Shown here piece by piece: positions 43,201 to 55,200 of a stretch of DNA of 64,000 nucleotides (position 1 is its first letter; each line of letters starts with the position of its first letter). Origin of the DNA: Undaria pinnatifida (Eukaryota; Sar; Phaeophyceae; Laminariales; Alariaceae); contig JABAKD010000016.1 in assembly GCA_012845835.1 (NCBI GenBank), positions 18,313,820 to 18,377,819 of the forward strand, written 5' to 3'. Position numbers and translations under genes: made by a program. Under the pieces are notes generated by a model. That model was not told the DNA's origin. It made no database searches and worked only from the letters and a program-made list of their open reading frames with translations.

Positions 43201-46200
43201 GCGACACCGTGTTTCACGCCTAGAATACCGTCTGCAAGTCTCTCCACGATCACTATACACACAGACACAGTCGGTCTGCGAGCCTGGGATCTAGATACTA
43301 TAAAAATTGAAATGCACTCCAGCTGCTGTGAGATCGAAGATTTTGTCAAAACTCAACTTTGCAAGCTGTGTGTGGTCCTCCGATCGCGCGTAGTGTATTA
43401 TGGCATCATGCATGTAGTAGCAGAAGCTGGCTCAGTGCGCGCCTGTCAGTTGCTACGTAGAGAACATGCAGCAAACATTTGGCCATCCCTCTGCTGGCCC
43501 TGGATGCTTGGTTGAGTCGAAACGTCAAGAAACGCACTCGAAACATCTCTTTGTGACCAGACTAGAGGGTCAGTCTGCGTGGGCTCGGATTTATCCGATC
43601 GAAATATAGTCTATATGATAAAGCTCAGAACCGGATTCACGCAAGATACGGAGAAATGGAGGAAACGACAGAATTAGTAAGTAGTCCACTGTTTGTCTAT
43701 ATCAATATCTTGGCATTACTTTACGTTCTACACGCGTAGACTATGTGGTGTTTGGTAACGGTTTTTACTCTCTATCAAGGTTTAAATCGAACAAGTCGAA
43801 GTGCTGGCCTGCCCTACCCGGAGCTTGGTTCCGGCGGATGCCGGCACCCATGCGGAGCCCTTGTAATACTGGTGATACTTATCATGTTTTTTTTTTACAC
43901 ACATCTACTTTCCAGCTTCTGGACAAGCCGTGGTCACAGGTGTCGTCCCTTCTCCCCCCCGGTTCTTGCCTTCAATTTTTATCGCGCATAGAGTTCAGCA
44001 ATCTCGCTGCTCGTCGATTTTTCATTGTTACTAACTCACGCTCTCGCGCTTTCCGCAAGTCAATTTGTGCGCAAGAAAAAGTCCCCACGAATCCACGAAT
44101 TTATAAGAGTATGCACTCGGGGGGATTCGAACTCGCGAAACTGACCTATACAAGGCTCGAGGATAATCTGATACGCCACCGGGGCGACCGGATACTATAA
44201 CACTGTAGTCTTGGAATTGGGCAAAACTTTGGTAGGAGGTTTGGGGGGGCGGGGGCGGGGGCGTACTCATTTTTGCTTTCCTTAGTCATTTGACCTTTGA
44301 CCACGCATCCCTTCTTTCGAGACGGAGGCTATGGTCGGGGGGGGGTGCAGTGGCTTGGAGCCACTCGCGCGAGTAACCCCTTTGTCCCTTTTGCGCTCGC
44401 AAGCTTCCACGCTTTTTTTGTGGTATGAATCCAACAATTGAACGGTAAGGTACGCTGCGACAAAAGGTCGTCTAAAAGTCGTTTCCGCAAGTGAGTGAGT
44501 TACGAGCCACTCGTGCGAGTGGCTCAAACCTGGTAGTGAAAAAAGACCAAGGCTGTGGTAGTGTCATACCCCCCCGGTTTTTTCCCTACTGAGTGACTCA
44601 GTACCTCACGGACTAAACTACCTAGCGCGATTTTTTTTTGGCGGCGAAACGTGGCTTACCATTCCTTTGCGGGTTTTGGTCTCAAAAGTTAAAACAACAC
44701 GGACGCTTAACACCGCGCAGAAGGGACACGGGGGTCACACGCTCGCGCGAGAGACGCCGACCCACTGCTAAAAGAGGCCCCTCATAGTGAACCCCCCCCA
44801 CCTTAAAACATATACATAATAGTTGGCCTCGGTCGGCACCGACGCCGTAAAAGATCATATGTAAGACTATATTGGGGTTGGGTTGGCGTTGGTTGGCAAC
44901 GACGCTGTAAAACATGTCAATCACTGCGTAAGCTAGACAACCAGGGCACCGTTTTCATTTGTTTTTTTTTGGCGGTCACCATGATGGTTGTCCGGTTAGA
45001 TCATATTGTTGCGGGGTGGAGAACCCTAACTCCGCACAGGGGGAATGATCGCATCACGTAGTGTGAATATGGTAAGGCATTGCACCCACACGGCTGTTAC
45101 AGAGTAATACCCATTGCTGTCTCTGGAGTGGCCACACTAGAAAACAAAGTATAACTCATTGGCGCTGTCATTCATGAGCAAGAAAGTAGGCACAAGGGCG
45201 CCGAAGTCCGTCTTACGAGCGGTTCTTGGAAGGTTGCAGTTCCCCCTTCATGCGACTCGCCGAACACCTCACGGCGCTTCGCGCTTGGTGCAAGCAGTGT
45301 CTGCCTGGTGGGTGAAAACCCGACGTGCTCCGTCCCGGCATCGTAGGGATGCGAGGGTCTATGCTCACACGACTACGGCCATGCCCAAACTGAGTAGACC
45401 CCCCGCCGTATCCCTGGCGAAAAGGGGGGGGGTACCTTCCCCCTACTGTAGCCCTGGCCTCGTTGTAGAGCACAACCGTGCTGCCGTGGGCCGTGGCAGC
45501 GGCAGCACAAAAGCTGCCGCGACCTACGGCTGCCGGGGCCATGCCAGCGCAAGACTTCGCGAGGTACGATAGGGACATGGGCAGCAGAGTCATCCTACGG
45601 CAGGGCTCTCGCCCTTTTTCGGTCAAGCGTTTTCTGGCCGGTTCGAGTGTTGCAAGGCTCGGCTTTTGGGTAGGCATTCGGTTAACATTTTCGCAAGTGG
45701 TCAAATGGACTAATACCTCTCTAACTCTCTTAACAAATGGCGTCGTCGGCAGGACAAGAATGAGCACCTCGAGTGAAGGAACTACCGGTTACTCTTGATA
45801 CTTTTACGAGTAGTATTTCTTTCAGGGTTGGCGCACAGAATTCGTTGGCCGGACTCCTCGAAACGAACGCCTTCGAAGTCATGTTTCGGGTGATATATTT
45901 CGCTAGCCCCTCGTGTTCGTTAGGAGCTCAGAAACTTCCGCGGCGCCCCTTACCGTGCGGCGACAGAGCACTTTTTGTCCCACGTGTGCTCTGGCTGGCA
46001 GCGGGAGACTGCCCAAGCCCAAATAGCGGTGGGTCTCTATTTTTTTTTTCACCTAACCCAGGCCACGGGATCGTTCATCGGGTTTAATCCTTCAGTTTTT
46101 CTCAAAGTCAGGTTTTGGGCGATGAGTAGAGCTCGTCGAGCGACGGGTCTCAGAAAAAAAATAAGCTGCATCCGTAGCGTAGCATTCGTCGTCTGCGCCA

Positions 46201-49200
46201 GCTATACTGTGCCCTACGGACGTACGAGTATGTCGGCGGCCCGCCGTTAAGCCACACCACGGGGAACCAGGCAATTTTTCTGGGTTGCTTACCCTATGGT
46301 CGTGAACGGGATGTGCCTTCGTGAAGCATCGTCTTTCTCTTGATTGTGAAGATTTAGCGATGTTTTGGCTCACTATGAATCGTGTATTTTGTTGGTGTTT
46401 CATCCGAGGTTTTGTTACTGTTAATGTCAGTCCCGGGTCCATGCAGACGTTTCTCGGAGTTCTTTGTAGGAGCGCTGGAAGGGGACAACACGGGACACGC
46501 CTACTAGTTGCGGCACGTACAAACACCGTCGGGCTTTCCTGTGGTGTTGTTCAACGCTGGCGCCGACCAGTCAACGTGAATGTTGGATTTGACGAGGCCT
46601 CCTCCTGTCCCGGCCGGGAGTCCCACACATTGACCAACGGCCTACGAATTACATAATGTTTTCATGTACATACAAAGTGCAAGATACCTATGTATGCTGT
46701 GGCCACAAATATTCAGCGGTGCGTATGCGTCGTGCAGAGGCCAGTGCCACGGTATGGGGTGTACCCCCACGTTCAATCCTAGTGGCGTGTCAAACGATTC
46801 TAGCACAGATCAGGCAGATCATGTTCTAGATCATCTGCAGCAGGTCCTGTGTTTTCCGCTTGGAAATATTTTGCAGGAACTGTTTATTTCAGTGCGTGTC
46901 AAACCCAGGATTTTTTCTGCTATTAATAGATCATGCAGACCGTACAGCTCCCACCACGTAACATGAGCTAGATCACACAGATCTTCCCCGAAGAAGATCT
47001 AGTCGTCAAGTGGAGATCGGTGGACTGTCCGACATGTACATTGTTCTGTCGCACGTATTTCGGCACGTTTCAAGAACAAACCTTGAAGACTCGCAAAGCA
47101 ATACCCAAAGGGCGGCCACTCGCGCGAGGGGCCCTGGGTCTCTGCAATGCAACACACTACAAGCGCCCCCCCTCCTGCAGCTACCCTTGGCGATAAAAAA
47201 TGGCCACCAAAGGCGAAACAAGAAGGGACTAAACAAGACAAGCAAAAACTTTTTCATGTAATATATGGCACAAACGTGTTGAGCGACCTAATGTTGGAGG
47301 TGTCTCTGCTAGGAATAGGAAAGGTGCTCCATCTCGAAAGGGGTGGGTTGTCAATGGTCAAATAATCGAGGAAATCAACGAGTGAGAACGCCCTCCCCCC
47401 CCTTCCTACCACGGCCTTGATCCAGAGAAACCACGCACGTTGCGTTTTGCTCGCTCCCCAGGTGACGTACTTCGTGAACACTCCCGAGGAGCTGGACAGG
47501 ATGGACGAGGAGGAGATGGACGACGATGGCGATAGCGGCAACGCCAAGGTATTGCGCCCGCTGACCTGGCCTGAACTATCTTTCTTTGTATTTCCTCGGT
47601 TGCTGCGTTGGGCATCGCAACATGGTTGATGGTGTTATCACATGGTTGATAGCATTGTCGCACGGTTGCTTTGTTGTCGCACTTTCTGTATTGTTATAGC
47701 ACGTATCCCGTCTCACCCGTAGCGGCGTCAGGATTTGTAGCAAGTCCCCTCATCATACCTGGTAGCCGTTGTCGCCTGCCTTTGATAAGGAAACATTCCT
47801 CAAAAACACGTCAGTTGCGAGTTCGATAAATTTAGGGTCGATATTCATCTTTGCAATCTGGGTGATACACCGGCCGCTCGTTTGTCCTTCGGGTGTTGTG
47901 AGGGTAAACATCAACAGCAAATTGTAACAATGTTGAGCAGCTACATGTACTTCATCTCAATTTGTTCGCCGCTTGGTTCGGAAACACATTCAGCGAGCAA
48001 GCAACTAAGTACAAGATACTCCATCCGAGCAACTACTTATATACAAGATGCAACGCCCTTGAAACCCGCCGAAAACACCCTTGTGTACGTGACCAAAGCA
48101 GATCCAGTGGCACCCCCGCCTGACAGTAATCGATCCGTAGTTCCATGCTGCCTTGGACTATACCTTTACACTTTCGCTCGCTATGTAGACCACCCTCGAC
48201 GAAAATTACAGGACCGTTTGGCATTCATGTTAGTCCCCGACGATCAACATATATACGTCCCGAACCATCCCGTAATGGTATGAGTGTGTTGAGTTCACAG
48301 CGCGGTGAAAAACTTTGCGACGCGTCGGTGGATATACCGCATCTCGAGCAGACACGGACAAACAAACTACCTCACGGATGCACAGCTCCCATTTGTGCCC
48401 TCTATGTATCATTTTGTGCGGGAAACATACCTTGCGAAAAGTACGCCTGATTTATGCCGGAAAGTGACACTTGAAGCCATTATTATCCGTTCTCGCCAAG
48501 CTTGACTTGCTGGCGTTTTTTAATTGATTTTACAAGGCTTGTTGTAGCACCCATCGAACTGCGGTACGCGGACACCAATTTTTCTTCGCATCAAGTCGGG
48601 CTCCAGTCTCTTTTCTTTTGCCGTTACCACCCGTAGCGGAAAGCATCTTGACCCCCTCTTTCGATACTACCAGCCAAGTAAAATACCTGCACCTCTTCTC
48701 TCCTCTCCTCTCCTTTCCTCTCCTCTCCTCTCCTCTCCTCTCCTCTCCTCTCCTCTCCTCTCCTCTCCTCTCCTCTCCTCTCCTCTCCTCTCCTCTCCCC
48801 TCCTCTCCTCTCCTCTCCTCTCCTCTCCTTTCCTCTCCTCTCCTCTCCTCTCCTCTCCTCTCCTCTCCTCTCCTCTCCTCTCCTCTCCTCTCCTCTCCTC
48901 TCCTCTCCTCTCCTCTCCTCTCCTCTCCTCTCCTCTCCTCTCCTCTCCTCTCCTCTCCTCTCCTCTCCTCTCCTCTCCTCTCCTCTCCTCTCCTCTCCTC
49001 TCCTCTCCTCTCCTCTCCTCTCCTCTCCTCTCCTCTCCTCTCCTCTCCTCTCCTCTCCTCTCCTCTCCTCTCCTCTCCTCTCCTCTCCTCTCCTCTCCTC
49101 TCCTCTCCTCTCCTCTCCTCTCCTCTCCTCTCCTCTCCTCTCCTCTCCTCTCCTCTCCTCTCCTCTCCTCTCCTCTCCTCTCCTCTCTCTCTCCTCTCCT

Positions 49201-52200
49201 CTCCTCTCCTCTCCTCTCCTCTCCCTCCTCTCCTCTCCTCCCTCTCCTCTCATCTCCTCTCCTCTCCTCTCCTCTCCTCTCCTCTCCTCTCCTCTCCTCT
49301 CCTCTCCTCTCCTCTCCTCTCCTCTCCTCTCCTCTCCTCTCCTCTCCTTCCTCTCCTCTCCTCTCCTCTCCTCTCCTCTCCTCTTCTCTCCTCTCCTCTC
49401 CTCTCCTCTCCTCTCTTCTCCTCTTCTCTCCTTTCCTCTCCTCTCCCCACGCTTGCGATATTTATTTTTATAATTATCTTTGGAATCTTTCGATTTTGCC
49501 AGCCACATACCAACCCGAGCCTATCCTCTCCTCTCGTCTCCCCACACCTGTGGTATTTATTTTCGCAATTGTTTTGTGCCATCCGACAATGACATGCAAG
49601 TCTACAAAAGCTTCAGCGTCGATCACTCACAAAGAATCTGTAGATAGAAGAAGAAACCCAAGGGAAACCAAGAAAGGAAACCTATGCACAAAGGAGTCTA
49701 ACTCCTTTCTGTACCTGCTTCCGGCTTAGCATTGGAATTACCGAAACTCCTCCTCTATTACATATATATTGTGCCGAACAAAGTGTTTTCATATAATTTC
49801 CTACCGTAGGTACCAAATGTGGCGACGCCTCGGGTGGGGGCAGAGGACGTAACTTCCACCCCCCCCCCCCGCGCTCTAGGGGCGTGTGCGACCCGCTGGT
49901 GGTCGTGAGCTTGTTTACCTTTTCCGTAGTTCGCACGGACGCATGGCACAAAGCTCGCTTCTTCGCGTCTTGACTCCTCACTCGCTCTTTCGCCTCGAAC
50001 GCGGCGCACACTGTTGCTGTCTTGGTTTCTTTGCCCTATGCGCGAAACGTGGTAACGCTTCTGGTGGTGGAGGAAAGACGTAAACTCCGACACCCGGGCT
50101 CTAGCCCAATGACCGCTCCCCTTCTCTTCCCACACATCATATACCGGAAATATCGAAACTTATCTTCCTTTTTTCTTCTTCAACTTTTGTTTTTATTTTT
50201 GAAGGGGTTGGAATGTGCCGCACAAGGCATTTTTACATCCGTCCGAAGGCGGAAACTGATCAATGTCTTCAGATACGCATGGATCGATTGATTCTAGGAA
50301 TGTGCCGCACAGGGTGTTTTACATCGTCTCCCCCGAAGGTGAAGCTCGATCAATGGCTTGGGATAAATCGATTATTCACCCCCACGATACCACTTTTTTT
50401 TGTTTTTTTTTTCTCCTGTCTTGTAGGCGCCTAACGTGGTGACTATTCTGGTGGAAGCTGGACGCAACCTCCGACCCCCCGGCTCTAAGGGCGTGTGCGA
50501 CCCGCTGGTGGCGGTGAGGTGCGGCGCCAAAGCTAGGCAGTGCAAGGCACTCAAACGAACCAACAACCCCAAGTGGCACTTCCAGGCCGAGATCGGGAAC
50601 GTGGACCCGCACGAGCTGGTCCTGATTGAGGTGCGGACAAATGCTGCGATGGATACAGTAGGCAACCAGAAGGGAGGTTCGTAGACTTCGTGTGTAGGCA
50701 TTTTTACGTTTTGGGTTTCCCTTGGTTTTTTTTTTTTCTTCTCTTTGTGGAAATATTTGGGAGTGATCGACGTTGGAGTACATGCTTTACATCGAGGACG
50801 GCAGGCGCATTTCACGGTAACAATAGGAGGTACTATGATAGCACTTTTCTCGCCTTGATATATTTCTGACTATGTGTAGAGGCTGCTCTCGACAACTGAA
50901 GCTTTAGCCACCGTTGTACAGTAGGGGGGGGGCAGCAACGCGATGGTGTGCCAGACCAACATGACCGCCTTTGGGGAAGGTCGCTTTGTTGACTCCAGGT
51001 TATGAGTGCAATTACCCAGTCGAGCCAAGCGATTTTGACCGCCTTATATGGGGATCCCGCATTACTCAGACCGCCTGCTGCACTACCATTTGTGCTGTGC
51101 AACGTTAACCCTTTTGGCACTTGATTATATCTTGATTAGAGTATGGCGGCCAAGAAAACGACGACCTCGATGTTTCCAAGCGCCGACGAGTAGCGTGAGG
51201 GAGCGCGCAGCGTTCCGAGTATAGGTCCATCCTGCCTGCACTCGTTTTATTTGCGTTTGTTGTGGCTCGGGCACCACTTTTATCATCGCCAGCCATCAGT
51301 GGCCGATGCCGTAATCGTCCATTTTCGTCGTCAATTTATTTTCCCTTTGAAAGCCTCAAAGGGGTTAAGTTCGATGTATGCCTATCGTCCCTTGGGTTTT
51401 AGTTTCGATTTCTTCCTTGGCGTTATTATTGGGCGCGATTTTTGGGCTCCTCGAGTGAAAGAGCCCCAGGAAAAATCGGGTGCGTCACCTGTGGTAGTGT
51501 TGTAAGGCTTAGATTGAGTAGGCGACTATTCGGTTAACTTTTTTCCCGGTGGTCAAACGGACTATTGGTAGAACTCTCTAGTTCCTCCGCAAACGGCGTC
51601 GACGGCCGGACTCGAACCAGCGCGTGAAATCACTAACGGATTCGCCCGCTAATCCGTCAACAGCAGCAGTAGTAGCATGCGTGTCACGTCGGCCATGATG
51701 ACGTCGCCGCGGCAAGGATGCCAAACTTCTTTTTTTGTGCGTGTGCGTTTGGACGGTACGTCGCTTTTGTGAAACGGAAGGTGATGCACAGCAGGACTCT
51801 GTCGAACAAGCCGATTGGCCGGGCGAGAATCGCTATAGTTTCCGGGTCGCTAAACAAATCTTCTTGCAATTACATTGTTCAAGAAACGATCGCGTCGGCC
51901 ATGCATGATGCTCTTTCTTAGAATTGATGCTGGTATTTATTTACTTTTGTATGTTTGGACCGTCGCTTGTGGCCGCGACAAGGTGATGCACAGCGGAACG
52001 ATGTCAAACAAGCTGATTGGCCAGGCGAGACTCACCATGGTGGAGATCGCGCAGGCGGGCGAGAGCCTAACGCGCTGGCTTCCACTGCTGGATGGCCGGT
52101 GAGCCAGGGGGTGTCGACACGTCGTACGAACGGTTGGGGGTATGATAGCACGTACAATACATTTTCTAAGGCTTCCTCTTTCGAGGAGTTCTACGGTATA

Positions 52201-55200
52201 GACCAACCAACAAGAAGCTTCTATTTGCTATGAGGCTCAGGTTCTTATCGTGACACCACCCTTAAACAACCTTGAGCATAGGCTAGTATTCAGTGTTTTT
52301 GTGTAGCAGAGGTCTGTATCATCAAGGATTCCCCAAGGCAACACCTTCATAGCTCGACTCTGAGCACGAATTCTTTATTCTTACAGTCCAATTTTGTTAC
52401 CACTTTTTTTCCCATTTCCAACTCCTAAAATTCTTCTAGTCTAATTCAAAGTGTTTTGTCGGTGCTAGAAACGTTAATAGCGTCCGCGCCAAAGTGAGCA
52501 TCACTTCTCTCATTGATTGGGGCACTTTTTTCTTGGCGGGGTCTATATATATGTATAGTTGTACTGTATGTTTTCTCACCCAGCGACGTTTTTTTTTTCT
52601 CACTTCGGCAAGCTCTTTTCTGAGGGTTTTTCACATGAATGAGGAGCTAGCTCTATACACCTCGTCGAGCCAAAACTTGTTTTGAGTAAACAGAAAGTGC
52701 GACTCGATGACCAAATCCATCACGGTGTGGGCACAAAAGCATGTTGATTCACCTTAAGCAAGAATGGTATTGTTTTCATCCCGACGAGTTTGGGTTCATG
52801 TGTCCCGGCATTCAGATGTATATATATATATATATATTTTTTTTTTCTTTCCCAAAACCGTCAGATTCATCCCCTTACAAGGATTTATAGCTTCCACGCA
52901 CAAATGGCCCGCCCGTCCGCCCCCCTTCCCCCCCCCCTCCAACCCCGCTCGCTTTTGATCAAAACCAGGCCCCCACGTCCTTCAAAACTTCGCCCCTTCC
53001 TCACCGGTTATTCGACTTACAGGATTCACTTGATAAACGGATACATTTCCCTCCACAGCTGTCAGATTTGGTCTCCCTCAGAAACGGGTTTTAGAGTTTC
53101 CGCGTACAGACTGACTAACATCACCCTGTTGACCCTGATAGCTACACTGTAGTTGTAAGGGGAGTCGCCGACCTATATCCTTAATGAGGACACACAACTC
53201 GTAATACGCGCGATCGGATTATCACACACAGCTTGCAAAGATGAGTTTCGACGAAATCTTCGATCTCACAGCAGCTGGAGTGTATTTTTATTTTTTATAA
53301 TATATATTTTGCCAAAACAAATGCAACCTTTCTCGTAGCGCGCGTCATATTTGTCTCCCAACAACCCGACTTAAGAACAAAATAAGTTCAGCCCGACGAA
53401 AAAATCCCATGGCCGAAGTATAGAAAAAATGAACGGTACTGTAAAACGCGCATGGCATTTCTAACGATATCAGGCGGGCACGCCGGACAGTAGGTAGGTA
53501 AAAAAAGAAAGTTTTCAGACACCGCCGTGCATGGACTTATTCATTTTACATCCCTTGGTTCTCTGTCGTCTTGCTGGGAATGTTTCATGAACGATTCAAC
53601 GCTGGAGCTCAACATTTTCCGTTGTCGACTGGCAATAATAACGGCAATAACCGTAACAGGGGTAAAGCCTACCAGATACCAAGTAACAATTATGAGGCTC
53701 TTCGTTTAAGAACCTCTGCAGCTCTCATCCAACACCCGACTTTGGTCAAAAACTTGAGCTGAGCCATGGTATGCTCAATCCCATGGGCTACTCGTATTAA
53801 CAGCACGTACCTGGTACACGATATCCCTTTGAAGTGTGGGGCTCTGCGTACAGGTTCAAAAGCAAAAGCAAAGCGGATGACGCAGAATAAATAAAAACCA
53901 GAAGAAAGTAGTTGCAAGACAGGTTCCGGGGAAGGTTCGCGGAAATATCGCCGCTAGAGGCGTTACCCCGCCGCCCGTATGAGATTGGTTTACATACATG
54001 CACAACCAGCAACCCATCGGTATAACGGCAGAATATCGACAACAGAATGTTAACCGCACGCTGACGTTCTACTCCGTCTGCGGATTCTTGTGGACACGTG
54101 TCGGGCTGTTCGGCGGTGTTCTTTGAAAGCTAGTGGCATGTGGTCGCGCTGTATGACGCTGTTGTTGAAACCTGGTGTCACGTATCGGGCTGTTCGGCGG
54201 CACTTTCAAAGCAAACTTGAAGAATGTGTAATTAAAACCATTGTTTAAGTGAACGATGGCCCACAAAGAGTTCTCGGAAGCATTGATTTTTTTCCGAATC
54301 GATATAAGTTTCCATAACGAAATGAAATCGCAAACACACACCGGGTTCCAGAATAACGAATAAATCGTAAAACTACACGTCGGGTTCCAAATGTATTGGG
54401 CAGCTCTTTTGAGGAGCCCCGCCGGGTAGAAAAAAAATGGGCTCCAAGAGTACAAACCATACCGTAACACGGTTGTGTCGAGGGTAATTTGCACCCATGA
54501 CGCGGGTGGAGTTCTATTTGGCCGACGCCGTTTTTTCTTGCGTCTTGTTGTGCTTTTCAGGTGGGGTTTCGATGCGGTTGGGAGGGGCGAGGTGGTGGTC
54601 ACCGCTCGTTGGCACTACGACAAGCACTTCACGCCTACGCCGACGGCGGTTCCTTCCACCTTTTTGGGCGGGAAGACCAAGGTAGGCGTGAGTGCCTGCC
54701 ATGAACACCCCGGTGATCGCAGAAGTTTCTTTTTTTTGGTTCGTTCGGTAGGCGTCGATGCTTACAGAGACCCCGGTGATGACAAGTGTTTTACTTGTTC
54801 GGCTCTTTCGTTAGGTGTGTATTACTGTTAAAACCACCTTAGATGTTTTCCTTGTTCGAACTTTTCTTGGTTCATAAACACACCGGTGGTAGTAGATGAC
54901 ACCATGATAAGCAATTCACGCCCACACTGATGGTAGCTCCTCCCACTGTTGTGTGCGGAAGACCAAGGTAGGCGTGGGTGCCTGGTAAGATCACCCCGGT
55001 GATAGTAAATGCTGTCCTTGTTCGGCTCTTTGTTGGTTCTTAAACACACTGGTGGTAGTGGGTGCTTTCTCGTTTCGAGCGCTCTTTCGCTGTTCTTAAA
55101 GTCATCGATGTTTCATAGTAGGTGTTTTCCTTTTTTCGGCCCTTCCTTGGTTAATAAAACACCCCTGATAGTACGTAGGTGTTTTCCTTTCTCGGCTCTT

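Noticed and set aside
42277-43223. ORFs of 160-193 codons in ferlin intron 3
   Set aside because: They follow a long-unit tandem repeat and open in several frames at once.
45340-45395. 5S rRNA-like 'actacggccatgc' in repeat R3
   Set aside because: Only about a dozen bases resemble the 5S 5' end. The internal promoter and the rest of the molecule do not match.
48618-49592. Reading frames of about 300 codons on both strands
   Set aside because: They are translations of the (TCTCC)n satellite, which has no stop codon in several frames.
51597-51668. A functional tRNA gene
   Set aside because: The B box is perfect, but no acceptor stem or anticodon arm can be drawn, and a diverged repeat copy exists.
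49812-52050. Exon ghosts as mutually exclusive alternative exons
   Set aside because: Splice sites, frame or half of each exon are lost, so inclusion would break the protein.
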